Part shown: in pieces, positions 5,752-12,892 of the stretch
How the letters are laid out: each line of letters begins with the position of its first letter
How positions within the stretch are numbered: the first letter of the stretch is position 1
Source of the DNA: Deltaproteobacteria bacterium
GTDB lineage: Bacteria; Desulfobacterota; Desulfobacteria; Desulfobacterales; B30-G6
Assembly (NCBI GenBank): GCA_019313725.1
Contig: JAFDAT010000018.1
Span: 1 to 17,824, forward strand
Direction of reading: 5' to 3'
Length of the DNA: 17,824 nt
Program-made: the position numbers and the translations under genes
The notes under the pieces: model-generated
Told to the model about the DNA's origin: nothing
What the model saw: the letters and a program-made list of their open reading frames with translations, nothing else
Databases searched by the model: none

Positions 5752-6456
5752 ATGAAACAGGCTGTACACATATTTAAAAAGGAATTCAGTGGCTATTTCA
5801 TCTCGCCGATTGCCTATATCGTCATAGCCATATTTCTGGTGGTGACGGGATGGTTTTTTTTCACAACATTCTTTCTCTACAATCAGGCCAGTCTGAGGAA
5901 TTTCTTCGGACTGCTGCCGCTTATTTTTTCGTTTGTCATACCGGCCGTCACCATGCGCCTTTTTTCGGAGGAGCTGAACGTGGGATCCTATGAACTCCTG
6001 CTGACCATGCCGGTGACCTTCACGGATGTCATCATCGGAAAGTTCATGGCCTGCATCGCCTTTATTATAGCGATGCTGCTTCCGACGGTGGCCTATCCCA
6101 TCCTGATTTCCACCATGGGAACGTTGGATTGGGGACCTGTCGTCGGCGGTTATCTTGGCGCCATCCTCATGGGCGGCGCCTTTGCGGCGGTGGGTTTGTT
6201 CGCATCGTCCCTGACGCGCAACCAGATCATCGCTTTCATCGTGGCAACCGCCATCTGCTTCAGCCTGACACTGATAGACAAAATGCTCTTTTTTCTCCCT
6301 AAATCATTGCTGGGTGTAATGGCATACCTGGGGACTGGGTATCATTTTCAAAATATTTCCAAAGGGGTCATCGATTCCCGGGATATCATCTATTTTTTTA
6401 GCGTGGCCTTTATCGGCCTTTACGGTGCAAATCTTTCCATGCAGAAGAAGTATTAA
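5752..6456 (+). CDS. ABC-2 type transporter permease, GldF-like
   Basis: A 234-residue inner-membrane protein with about six membrane helices. It starts with a cytoplasmic MKQAVHIFKKEFSGYFISPIAY, the typical N-terminus of this permease group, and carries the conserved loop LFSEELNVGSYELLLTMPVT after the second helix. The ribosome binding site GGAG (5741-5744) is inside the end of the ATPase gene, and one base separates that stop from this ATG, so translation is coupled. The next gene's AAGGAG overlaps this gene's own stop codon. It forms the channel half of the complex with the ATPase, and the GldG-like protein is its likely periplasmic partner. No truncation or frameshift is seen. Confidence 0.9.
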   Translation: MKQAVHIFKKEFSGYFISPIAYIVIAIFLVVTGWFFFTTFFLYNQASLRNFFGLLPLIFSFVIPAVTMRLFSEELNVGSYELLLTMPVTFTDVIIGKFMACIAFIIAMLLPTVAYPILISTMGTLDWGPVVGGYLGAILMGGAFAAVGLFASSLTRNQIIAFIVATAICFSLTLIDKMLFFLPKSLLGVMAYLGTGYHFQNISKGVIDSRDIIYFFSVAFIGLYGANLSMQKKY

Positions 6457-6466
6457 GGAGACAACT

Positions 6467-8701
6467 ATGAATGGCGCCCGGTCATCGAATCGCTATATAA
6501 AATTTTTCATCTATCTTATTGTCGTTGTTCTGGTCAATATGGCCGGCATAACCCTGTTTTTCAGGCTCGATCTGACCCGCAACCGGATCTATTCGATTTC
6601 GGAGACCAGCCGCACGGTGGTGTCTACCCTGTCCGAACCCCTGACCATCAATGTTTTCTTCAGCCGCAACCTGCCGGCACCGCACAACAACACGGAACGC
6701 TATCTGCACGACCTGTTGGAGGAATACGCCAACTACGCCAATCGTCATTTCAATTACCGGTTTTACGATGTGAGCGTCGAATCGGGGGACACGCGCTCCG
6801 GTGCGAAACAAAATCAGGATCTCGCCAGAAACTACGGTGTTTTCCCGGTTCAGATCCAGGCCGTGGAGAAAGATGAAATCAAGTTTCAAAAGGCCTATAT
6901 GGGGCTGGTGCTGATCCATGGTGATATGATCGAACGCATACCCACCATCACCGGAACGGACGGTCTGGAATATCGTCTGACCACGGCGATACAAAAACTG
7001 AACAATAAGGTCAGCGCACTGTTAAATTTAAAAGAAAAGATCAAGATACACCTGGTGCTCTCATCGTCGCTTCAAAAAGTGGCGCCCCTGATGAATCTTG
7101 AAAATTTGGAAAGAATTCCCCAGCAGGTGGAAGATGCGGTTGCAGGGCTGAACGACAAGGCCTACGGGAAACTGGAATATTTATTTCTGGATCCTACGCG
7201 TGATCCTGAAAGCGCAGCAGCGCTGAAGCCGTACAACATCATGACCCTGCAGTGGCCCGAGATGGCCGAGAAAAAAATTCAGGCCGGTTCGGGTTCCATC
7301 GGACTGCTCATGCTGTATGGCGACAAAGCCGTATCTGTCCCACTTTTAAGGGTGATACGCATTCCCATTATCGGCACACAATACGAACTGACCGATATGG
7401 CCCGTATCGAGGAAATTCTCGATGGCCACATCGAGTCCCTCATCGACATCAACGAGAATGTGGGGGTGTTGGCGGGTTTCGGCAGCGTACCCGTATCTCC
7501 CCCTCCCCCTCCCAGCATGGGCATGCCTCAGGACCCGAACAGCGCAACCAGCCTTTACGCGCTAATTTCCCAGAACTACACCGTAAAGAACATCGCGTTG
7601 AAGGATGAACCGCTGCCGAACAGTCTGAACTGTCTGATTATCCCCGGACCCAAGGAAAAAATGACCGATTACGAACTTTTCCAGATCGATCAATTCCTGA
7701 TGAAGGGCAAAAACCTGGCGGTGTTCATGGATGCGTTCAACGAGATCAATCCCCAAAACCAGCAGGGGTTGCGCCTGATGAACCAGCAGGGCCCCGTCTA
7801 CATACCCGTGGACACCGGTCTTGAAAAACTGCTGGAACACTACGGTGTGCGCATGAGTCCATCTTACATACTGGACGAAAACTGTTTTAAACAGAAGGTC
7901 CCGGCACAATTCGGGGGCGGGGAGCAGCCCATATACTTTGCTCCCATGATCAAGAACAAGAACATCACCAATGAATTTGAGTTCATGCGGACCATCAAGG
8001 GATTGGTGGCGGTAAAAACGTCACCACTGTCGCTGATAGACGATCGGCTGAACGCAAATGGTATCAAGGCAACCCGCCTGCTGGCAACATCCGAAAAGTC
8101 CTGGGAGATGAAGGGCCGTATCAACCTGAATCCCATGTTCCTGCAACCGCCTTCGGCGGAGGATGAATTGCAGAGTTTTCCGATTGCGTATCTTTTGGAA
8201 GGAAATTTCAGCAGTTATTTCGAGGGCCGATCAATTCCGGAAAAAGAGATGGATACGCCGGCCCAGCCTGAAAATACCGAAGGGACAGGTGATGGAAGCG
8301 GCGAGGCATCGGCTGAGGGTGACAAAGAGCGTCAGCCCAAAACAGACGCCAGGATAGAGGGCAGTCAGGACTTCATCGCCAAGGGCAAACCCGGCAAGAT
8401 ACTGCTGATCAGTTCTACGGAAATGATCAAGGACAATATCCTGGACAGTGAGGGCAGAAGCCCCAACGACATGCTGGTCATGAATCTGGTGGATTACCTG
8501 AACAACCGGGAAGGCCTGGCGGCCATGCGCAGCAAGGAGCAGAGATTCAACCCCCTAAACGATGTGGGGGTGGGTTTGCGGACATTTGTCAAATCATTCA
8601 ACATTGTCGGGCTTCCCGTGCTGGTGGCCATATTCGGCTTGTTTGTTCTGTTGCGGCGCCATGCCCGCAAACGGCGAATTCAGGCCATGTTCCAGTATTA
8701 A
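6467..8701 (+). CDS. GldG-like auxiliary protein of an ABC-2 transporter (ABC_transp_aux)
   Basis: A 744-residue protein anchored by one N-terminal helix (FFIYLIVVVLVNMAGITLFF, residues about 13-32) and one near the C-terminus (VGLPVLVAIFGLFVLLRR), with a large domain between them. After the first helix comes FRLDLTRNRIYSISETSRTV, the hallmark of GldG/ABC_transp_aux proteins. Residues near 345-355 contain five prolines in a row (SPPPPPS), and an acidic, Gly/Ser-rich linker lies near 600-635 (ENTEGTGDGSGEASAEGDKE). The ATG at 6467 was chosen because AAGGAG (6455-6460) lies six bases upstream; a longer frame from 6425 lies inside the permease gene and is not credible. It overlaps the same transcript as the ATPase and permease. 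The large domain may bind a substrate or cell-wall component, but no catalytic motif was recognised. Confidence 0.88.
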   Translation: MNGARSSNRYIKFFIYLIVVVLVNMAGITLFFRLDLTRNRIYSISETSRTVVSTLSEPLTINVFFSRNLPAPHNNTERYLHDLLEEYANYANRHFNYRFYDVSVESGDTRSGAKQNQDLARNYGVFPVQIQAVEKDEIKFQKAYMGLVLIHGDMIERIPTITGTDGLEYRLTTAIQKLNNKVSALLNLKEKIKIHLVLSSSLQKVAPLMNLENLERIPQQVEDAVAGLNDKAYGKLEYLFLDPTRDPESAAALKPYNIMTLQWPEMAEKKIQAGSGSIGLLMLYGDKAVSVPLLRVIRIPIIGTQYELTDMARIEEILDGHIESLIDINENVGVLAGFGSVPVSPPPPPSMGMPQDPNSATSLYALISQNYTVKNIALKDEPLPNSLNCLIIPGPKEKMTDYELFQIDQFLMKGKNLAVFMDAFNEINPQNQQGLRLMNQQGPVYIPVDTGLEKLLEHYGVRMSPSYILDENCFKQKVPAQFGGGEQPIYFAPMIKNKNITNEFEFMRTIKGLVAVKTSPLSLIDDRLNANGIKATRLLATSEKSWEMKGRINLNPMFLQPPSAEDELQSFPIAYLLEGNFSSYFEGRSIPEKEMDTPAQPENTEGTGDGSGEASAEGDKERQPKTDARIEGSQDFIAKGKPGKILLISSTEMIKDNILDSEGRSPNDMLVMNLVDYLNNREGLAAMRSKEQRFNPLNDVGVGLRTFVKSFNIVGLPVLVAIFGLFVLLRRHARKRRIQAMFQY

Positions 8702-9008
8702 AAACCTGGTCCTTGGGCCAGGTCAGAACCATTAGGCTCTGCCGAAAAATAAATTCAAAGTGTCAAGTGATCTAAAATTATAAGTGATCTAAAGTTGATG
8801 AATCGCTACGCTTTGCCGTTTATAAAAAAGATAGAATTCCTTAACTTTAGGCACTTTAGTTCACTTTAGCACACTTTAGGCACTCATATGTTATGGCATA
8901 GATACTTCCTTCCAGGGAGCATCCTGTGCCGGGCACTCTGGACCCGGGTATCTACGATCCGCGGCTTTGCCGCTATGAAAAACGTACAAGGCTTTTGAGG
9001 AATTTCTT
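8702..9008. other. 307-bp repeat-rich spacer between gldG-like and DUF4340 genes
   Basis: There is no gene here. It opens with a hairpin, ACCTGG (8704-8709) with CCAGGT (8718-8723), just past the stop codon and without a U-tract. An inverted repeat element follows at 8765-8885. The remainder, about 8890-9000, shows no structure I can name. The DUF4340 gene is normally close-linked to the upstream genes, so this looks like repeat invasion of an operon. Confidence 0.6.
8765..8885. repeat. Inverted-repeat element with 10-bp tandem CACTTTAG units
   Basis: Left side: AAGTGATCTAAA occurs twice (8765-8776 and 8782-8793). Right side: CACTTTAG occurs at exact 10-base spacing (8852, 8862, 8872) after AACTTTAG at 8843. 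The two sides are complementary (CTAAAGT against ACTTTAG), enclosing about 50 unrelated bases. The structure is MITE-like, but no target-site duplication is evident. Confidence 0.6.
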
Positions 9009-9986
9009 ATGAAAATAAAAAAAGAGTACATCATTCTATTGGTTGTCATCGTGGCCCTGACGGTCTACCTGGTGTCACGAAATCGGGATAGAAACCTTTA
9101 CGACCTGCCGCAGATTGAGTCTGTGGATACAAAGGCGATTACGCGTATAGAACTTACCAGGGCCGGTGCGGCGATATTGTTCGATAAAGAGGGCAGTGAC
9201 TGGAAGATTTTTCCGGAAAAGTATCTTGCAGATCCACAGAAAGTAAAAGAGATGCTGGCCGTAATGGAAGGCCTGACCCTGACCGAACTGATTTCAGAAT
9301 CGAAAAATTACCAGCGTTACGACCTCGATGTGACCGACGGTATCGGGTTGAAATGCTGGAGCAAGGACGCCCTCAGGTTTGCGTTTACCATCGGCAAATC
9401 AGCGGAATCAAATAACCACACCTTTGTAAAACTGCCTGAGGACGAGGCCGTTTATCATGCCCGAGGCAATTTCCGGAATAAGTTTGATATGCCCAAAGGG
9501 GAGTTTCGTGAAAAAACGGTTCTTTTTTTCGATAAAACGGATATTGATACGTTTGCAATCCGTTTGGATGCTGGTTTTGAAACCTTTAAACGGGTAGACG
9601 TTCTGCAGGAGCCGGCCGAACCGGAAGAAAAGGATAATACGAGTGTCGAAGACGGTGTCGCAGTCCGGAAATGGGTTGATGCCGGGGGAGGGGACGTCGA
9701 CGATGACCAGATAAATGGCCTCGTTTCCACGCTGTCGGATCTCAAATGCGAAAAATATCTGGAAGGCAAAACCAAGGACGATTTTTCAGAACCGGTTTAT
9801 ACGATCAAACTCAAGGGGGCCGGAACATACACCCTTTCCATATATGCTGAAATGGAAATCGAGAATGAATCTTATTTCCCGGCGTTTTCCTCAGAGAGTG
9901 CCTATCCTTTCCTGCTGACAAAATGGCGTGCTGAAAACATCATGAAGAAGCCGGAGGATCTGCACAAAAATACCGGGGGGGCCTAA
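9009..9986 (+). CDS. DUF4340 domain protein, membrane-anchored partner of the Gld-like ABC system
   Basis: A 325-residue protein with a single N-terminal helix (YIILLVVIVALTVYLVS, residues 6-22) after MKIKKE, then a periplasmic domain. The pattern of the first domain (ITRIELTRAGAAILFDKEGSDWKIFPE, followed by DPQKVKEMLAVMEGLTLTELIS) is the DUF4340 repeat, and a second similar half begins near residue 170 (FAIRLDAGFETFKRVDV, then DDQINGLVSTLSDLKCEKYLEG). Proteins of this kind usually sit directly after GldG-like proteins and are thought to act with them. The biochemical role is unknown. The ribosome binding site is GAGG near 8997-9000. The gene is complete and ends just before another repeat block. 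Confidence 0.85.
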   Translation: MKIKKEYIILLVVIVALTVYLVSRNRDRNLYDLPQIESVDTKAITRIELTRAGAAILFDKEGSDWKIFPEKYLADPQKVKEMLAVMEGLTLTELISESKNYQRYDLDVTDGIGLKCWSKDALRFAFTIGKSAESNNHTFVKLPEDEAVYHARGNFRNKFDMPKGEFREKTVLFFDKTDIDTFAIRLDAGFETFKRVDVLQEPAEPEEKDNTSVEDGVAVRKWVDAGGGDVDDDQINGLVSTLSDLKCEKYLEGKTKDDFSEPVYTIKLKGAGTYTLSIYAEMEIENESYFPAFSSESAYPFLLTKWRAENIMKKPEDLHKNTGGA

Positions 9987-9990
9987 TAAT

Positions 9991-10106
9991 GGGTCGTTTT
10001 ACGATTTATGTGTTACGTTTTAGGTTCAGACTGTTCGTTACGTGCTAAACGCGTTCAAGGCTTTCTGCCACGTAAATCATAAAACTTAAAACGTAAATCG
10101 ATCCTA
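9991..10106. repeat. Heptamer array B: inverted pair forming a long imperfect hairpin
   Basis: The left arm (9994-10042) consists of 7-base units such as ACGATTT and ACGTTTT. The right arm has units starting at 10065, 10072, 10079, 10086, 10093 and 10100 (CTGCCAC, GTAAATC and so on), the reverse complement of array A at 2574-2614. The arms are largely complementary. The first 56 bases (9991-10046) recur as a direct repeat at 10239-10294, with seven differences by eye. Confidence 0.8.
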
Positions 10107-10163
10107 TCGGTGAAACTGAAGTGTTGATTGGTATTTTTCTATGTTCCAACCTGATAAACCGGA

Positions 10164-10205
10164 ATTGAATATCCAATAATCAATATCCAACACCCAATGA
10201 TCAAG
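10164..10205. repeat. Heptamer array, ATCCAAT type (6 units)
   Basis: Six consecutive 7-base units start at 10164, 10171, 10178, 10185, 10192 and 10199; examples are ATCCAAT and ATCCAAC. The reverse-complement family appears at 15491-15511. The non-coding stretch 9987-10376 is almost entirely repeats: this array, array B, one REP-like hairpin and array C. Confidence 0.8.
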
Positions 10206-10210
10206 TTCCG

Positions 10211-10233
10211 GCAGGGCTGAAGCCCTGGACTAC
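10211..10233. repeat. Single REP-like hairpin
   Basis: CAGGGCT (10212-10218), a GA loop, then AGCCCTG (10221-10227) and GACTACC. Stem and flank match the doublet at 1566-1634, so it belongs to the same REP-like family. Confidence 0.7.
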
Positions 10234-10238
10234 CCTAT

Positions 10239-10294
10239 GGATCGTTTTACGATTTATGTGTTATGTTTTAGGTTAAGACCGGTCGTTACAGGCT
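10239..10294. repeat. Array C: direct repeat of the left arm of array B
   Basis: This 56-base block matches 9991-10046 at an offset of 248 bases, with seven mismatches by eye. Here the inverted right arm is missing, so it is a solo arm. Confidence 0.75.
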
Positions 10295-10376
10295 CATTGC
10301 TTTTGGCATAATATTCAGTGTAGGGATTTATCTCTAACCGCTATGAACGTCGGCATACGCGTGATTGTCATCTTTC

Positions 10377-10994
10377 ATGAAAGATACTGAAAAAAAATAC
10401 CAGGCCGGGAACGAGGCGTTGCTCCTGCTTGAGCAGGGGCATCTGGAGTCCGCTTACGCCCTATTGCACCAGCACCGCATTGCCGTGGATCTTCAGGCCC
10501 TGGCGGGTTTGATAGCAGACTGCGCAAGGCAGGCGGCGGTTGCAAAAGAAAAAGGCGAGATCCGATCGGCGACAATGCTGAGGCGCAGGGTCGAATCCCT
10601 GACCATGTTCCGGGATCAAGGCGTCATAACCGAAAAATGTATCTCTTTTTGCATGCTTGCGGAAGGGTACCGCGGTAAAATCCTGATAGTTTCGGTAAAA
10701 GGGAACTGGATAGAGGCGCGGACCTGCTTAAGATCCGGCGATGACTGGCACATTGAAATCTTGAAGAGTTTCGAGGAAGAAGTGTATGACTACGGGTTTG
10801 AAAATTTTCAAATCATTCCCCGGGGCGGTGCTTTTGCGGCGTTCAGACAGGACGGTAGTATTGTCCTGTCGGGGTCGAGCGAAGCGTTTGGCCCTTGCCC
10901 CATGGAAACAGCCGCGGGATTGATACGAATCACATATCCGGGCCGACGTGTGTATTGCTCCGATACTGGCTGCCACGTAAATCTTAAAACGTAA
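10377..10994 (+). CDS. Unrecognised 205-aa protein; last codons supplied by a repeat array
   Basis: I do not recognise this protein. Residues 1-75 are helical (EALLLLEQGHLESAYALLHQH and AKEKGEIRSATMLRRRVESL), reminiscent of a single TPR-like helical hairpin followed by a coiled segment. From about residue 90 it turns beta-rich (GKILIVSVKGNWIEARTCLRSGDDW, GGAFAAFRQDGSIVLSG). There is no signal peptide or membrane helix. The start is uncertain: the ATG at 10377 or a TTG at 10365, just after an in-frame TGA, and neither has a good ribosome binding site. The last seven codons and the TAA (CHVNLKT-stop) fall inside heptamer array D, so the natural C-terminus may have been replaced. The Nudix gene follows after 40 bases. 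Its length and base composition fit the neighbours, which supports a real gene. Confidence 0.6.
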   Translation: MKDTEKKYQAGNEALLLLEQGHLESAYALLHQHRIAVDLQALAGLIADCARQAAVAKEKGEIRSATMLRRRVESLTMFRDQGVITEKCISFCMLAEGYRGKILIVSVKGNWIEARTCLRSGDDWHIEILKSFEEEVYDYGFENFQIIPRGGAFAAFRQDGSIVLSGSSEAFGPCPMETAAGLIRITYPGRRVYCSDTGCHVNLKT

Positions 10995-11005
10995 AACATA
11001 AATCG
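10970..11005. repeat. Heptamer array D, overlapping the 3' end of a gene
   Basis: Units start at 10970, 10977, 10984, 10991 and 10998 (CTGCCAC, GTAAATC and so on). The unit order matches the right arm of array B and the reverse complement of array A. The stop codon TAA at 10992-10994 lies within the fourth unit. Confidence 0.8.
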
Positions 11006-11034
11006 TTATTTATACCCTAAAGAAAGGCATACCC

Positions 11035-11586
11035 ATGAGCAGTAACGATGCGTCCGGATTTCTTTCCCGGATTGATTCAAAACGTGAAGTCTATCGAGGG
11101 CGCCAGTTTTCTTTTTTCGTGGAGCAGGTTACCCATCCCAACGGCGTGCAGTCGGAAATGGGTGTGGTTCGCCACCCTGGATCGACAGTGATTGTGCCGG
11201 TGTTCGACGATGGCGCCATCGGTCTGATCCGGCAGTACCGGCACGCCGTGTCCGAATATGTCTATGAAACCCCGGCCGGCACCATGGAACCCGATGAGGA
11301 GCCGCTGGTGTGCGCATACCGGGAGCTTGAGGAGGAGACTGGGTTTGCTGCGGGAAAAATGATTTTTCTTGGAAAAACCTACCTGCTGCCGGCCTATTCC
11401 GATGAGGTTACCCACGTCTACCTGGCCCGGGATTTGCGAGAAACAACCCAGGATCTTGACCCTGATGAAATCATCGAAGTCCACCGACTGGCGATGGATA
11501 AAGTACTGGAGATGATTTCATCCGGTGAAATCATCGACGCCCTTTCAATTCTTTCCATTTACCACGCTGTCAGGTACCTGGGTTAG
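11035..11586 (+). CDS. nudF: Nudix hydrolase, ADP-ribose pyrophosphatase type
   Basis: A 183-residue cytoplasmic enzyme likely to split ADP-ribose into AMP and ribose-5-phosphate. The Nudix box is complete: Gly82, Glu88, then Arg96-Glu97 and Glu99-Glu100-Glu101, ending Gly103-Phe104 (AYRELEEETGF). Upstream features of the ADPRase subgroup are visible: IGLIRQYRHAV (62-72) and YETPAGTMEPDE (77-88). The N-terminus YRGRQFSFFVEQV matches the short beta-strand domain of this family. The ATG at 11035 has AGAAAGG about six bases upstream. It lies 40 bases after the unknown 205-aa gene and converges with the LysR gene. Other nucleotide-sugar substrates are possible, because subgroup assignment rests on sequence alone. 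Confidence 0.9.
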   Translation: MSSNDASGFLSRIDSKREVYRGRQFSFFVEQVTHPNGVQSEMGVVRHPGSTVIVPVFDDGAIGLIRQYRHAVSEYVYETPAGTMEPDEEPLVCAYRELEEETGFAAGKMIFLGKTYLLPAYSDEVTHVYLARDLRETTQDLDPDEIIEVHRLAMDKVLEMISSGEIIDALSILSIYHAVRYLG

Positions 11587-11672
11587 AACAGGGGTCGAGG
11601 TTTCTATGTTTGGAGGGGGCAAGTCCTGATTAAAACTGTCACTTTAAGCGGACTGCACTCGTTTTTTATTAT

Positions 11673-11699
11673 AATCCTGAAAATCCGGTTAATCCTGTC
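11673..11699. repeat. 9-bp tandem array, AATCCTGNN type
   Basis: Three 9-base units start at 11673, 11682 and 11691, for example AATCCTGAA and AATCCGGTT. They lie between the convergent Nudix and LysR genes. No clear intrinsic terminator was found in this gap. Confidence 0.65.
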
Positions 11700-11723
11700 T
11701 AATAATAATTCTTCTGATAACGC

Positions 11724-12698
11724 TCAACGCCTTGCTCCGTCCTCCGGTCTCTGTCCTCCGTCCTCAAATTCCGCATTCCGAGTTCCACATTCCGAATTCC
11801 GGGCTTTGAGGTATGACCGGGCCCACAGCCTGACACTATCGATAAATGCCTGAATATTTTTTGAAATATACTTATTCTTGTGGTGCACAAGAAAGAATTT
11901 GCGCGTAAAAGACGTGTCGGAAAGCGGAATGGCGACAAGGGTTCCCATCCGGACCTCTTCGTGAGCCACTTTTCGAGATACCAGGGCGATGCCCGAGCCA
12001 CCTTCAACCGCCTTTTTGATGGCCCTGTTGCTGGACAGTTCCAGGTGTACTGAAACGGATAGGCGATTCTCCTTGACAAGACGCTCCATCGCCTGGTGCG
12101 GCACGGACCCGATTTCATGGACGACCATGCTTTGACCTTCCAGATCAGCGGGTTTAAGCGTTTTCTTGCCGGCAAACGGATGATTCAAAGGCGCAATGAC
12201 CACAAAACGGTCTTCGAGGATTTCGTGTATCTGTATTTTTTCATTGGCCACAGCAAAGGAGATAAATCCCAGATCATTCTTCAGGGTTGCGGCATTGTCG
12301 ACAACCTGCTCGGTGGGCAGGATGTTGACCGATATGCGCAGACCGGGGTTTAAGAGACTGAAGGGATTAATGATGGAAGGCAGGTAATAGGCACCAAAAC
12401 TTTCGCTGGCGTCGATTCTTATGTGCCCTCTTTCATTCTGCTGGAAACCGCGGATACAGTCTTCGGCCAGCCCGTCCAGTTCGAATATTTTTTCAGCGAT
12501 CTCGTACAGCGCCTCCCCGGCATCGGTTAAGATCAGCTTTTTCCCAAAGCGGTTCAGCAGCCGTATGTCATAATGCTCTTGAAGACGCTGTATCCCTTTG
12601 GTGACTGCGGGTTGGGTAATGTTGAGCTTTCTTCCGGCAGCACTGAGGTTGTCGTGTTTGACGGCCAGATAAAAAATTTTCAGCTGATTCAGGTTCAT
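11724..12698 (-). CDS. LysR-family transcriptional regulator with a repeat-encoded C-terminal tail
   Basis: A 324-residue DNA-binding regulator. The N-terminal winged helix-turn-helix (MNLNQLKIFYLAVKHDNLSA, then AAGRKLNITQPAVTKGIQRL) spans residues about 1-60, and the substrate-binding domain begins near 90 (IRIDASESFGAYYLPSIINP) and ends near 298. The ATG at 12698 was chosen as the standard LysR start; a GTG at 12722 would add eight residues. It is transcribed away from the mttB-like operon, the usual arrangement for a LysR protein controlling its neighbour, so a role in that operon is likely but not shown. The last 26 residues (from ARNSECG to ARR) are encoded by heptamer arrays at 11739-11802 and show a seven-residue period. 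They are probably a recent read-through addition and not part of the fold. Confidence 0.9.
   Translation of the reverse strand: MNLNQLKIFYLAVKHDNLSAAGRKLNITQPAVTKGIQRLQEHYDIRLLNRFGKKLILTDAGEALYEIAEKIFELDGLAEDCIRGFQQNERGHIRIDASESFGAYYLPSIINPFSLLNPGLRISVNILPTEQVVDNAATLKNDLGFISFAVANEKIQIHEILEDRFVVIAPLNHPFAGKKTLKPADLEGQSMVVHEIGSVPHQAMERLVKENRLSVSVHLELSSNRAIKKAVEGGSGIALVSRKVAHEEVRMGTLVAIPLSDTSFTRKFFLVHHKNKYISKNIQAFIDSVRLWARSYLKARNSECGTRNAEFEDGGQRPEDGARR
11739..11802. repeat. Two heptamer arrays (GTCCTCN and ATTCCGN) inside the LysR 3' end
   Basis: Four units start at 11739, 11746, 11753 and 11760 (GTCCTCC type), and after one base five more start at 11768, 11775, 11782, 11789 and 11796 (ATTCCGA type). 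Because 7 and 3 are coprime, the translated repeat has a period of 21 bases, seen as RNSECGT then RNAEFED. Confidence 0.85.
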
Positions 12699-12811
12699 GG
12701 CATTTAAGATTATTTTGCGCACAAGCAGTAGCGCAGCGTAACATCCAACGATTGCGACTTTGCGTTATTCCACATGTATTTACGAAAAAATTTTAAATGA
12801 ATAATAATCGC

Positions 12812-12839
12812 TTGACAAGTAGTTTTATTCAATCAATAT
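12812..12839 (+). promoter_or_regulatory. Likely promoter of the mttB-like operon in the LysR divergent region
   Basis: TTGACA at 12812-12817 is followed 16 bases later by a weak -10, CAATAT (12834-12839). GAATAA (12799-12804) and TTATTC (12825-12830) form an inverted repeat around the -35, and a further TTATTC lies at 12765. These may be contacts for the divergent LysR protein. The -10 is poor, as expected for an activator-dependent promoter. Confidence 0.45.
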
Positions 12840-12892
12840 GACTCGTGTTGGCGAAAAGGATCACTGTCTGTTTCTAACAAGGGGGTATAAAG

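Noticed and set aside
6425..6466. Longer N-terminus for the GldG-like protein
   Set aside because: It would lie inside the permease gene with no ribosome binding site; AAGGAG directly serves the ATG at 6467.
7252..7608. 118-aa plus-strand frame inside the GldG-like gene
   Set aside because: It is an overlapping alternative frame with no recognised motif, fully covered by a better-supported gene.
8704..8723. Intrinsic terminator after the GldG-like gene
   Set aside because: The stem is good but no U-rich tract follows, and the next gene belongs to the same functional cluster.
10164..10205. CRISPR-like array
   Set aside because: Units are seven bases, contiguous and degenerate, with no spacers of 30-40 bases and no cas genes.
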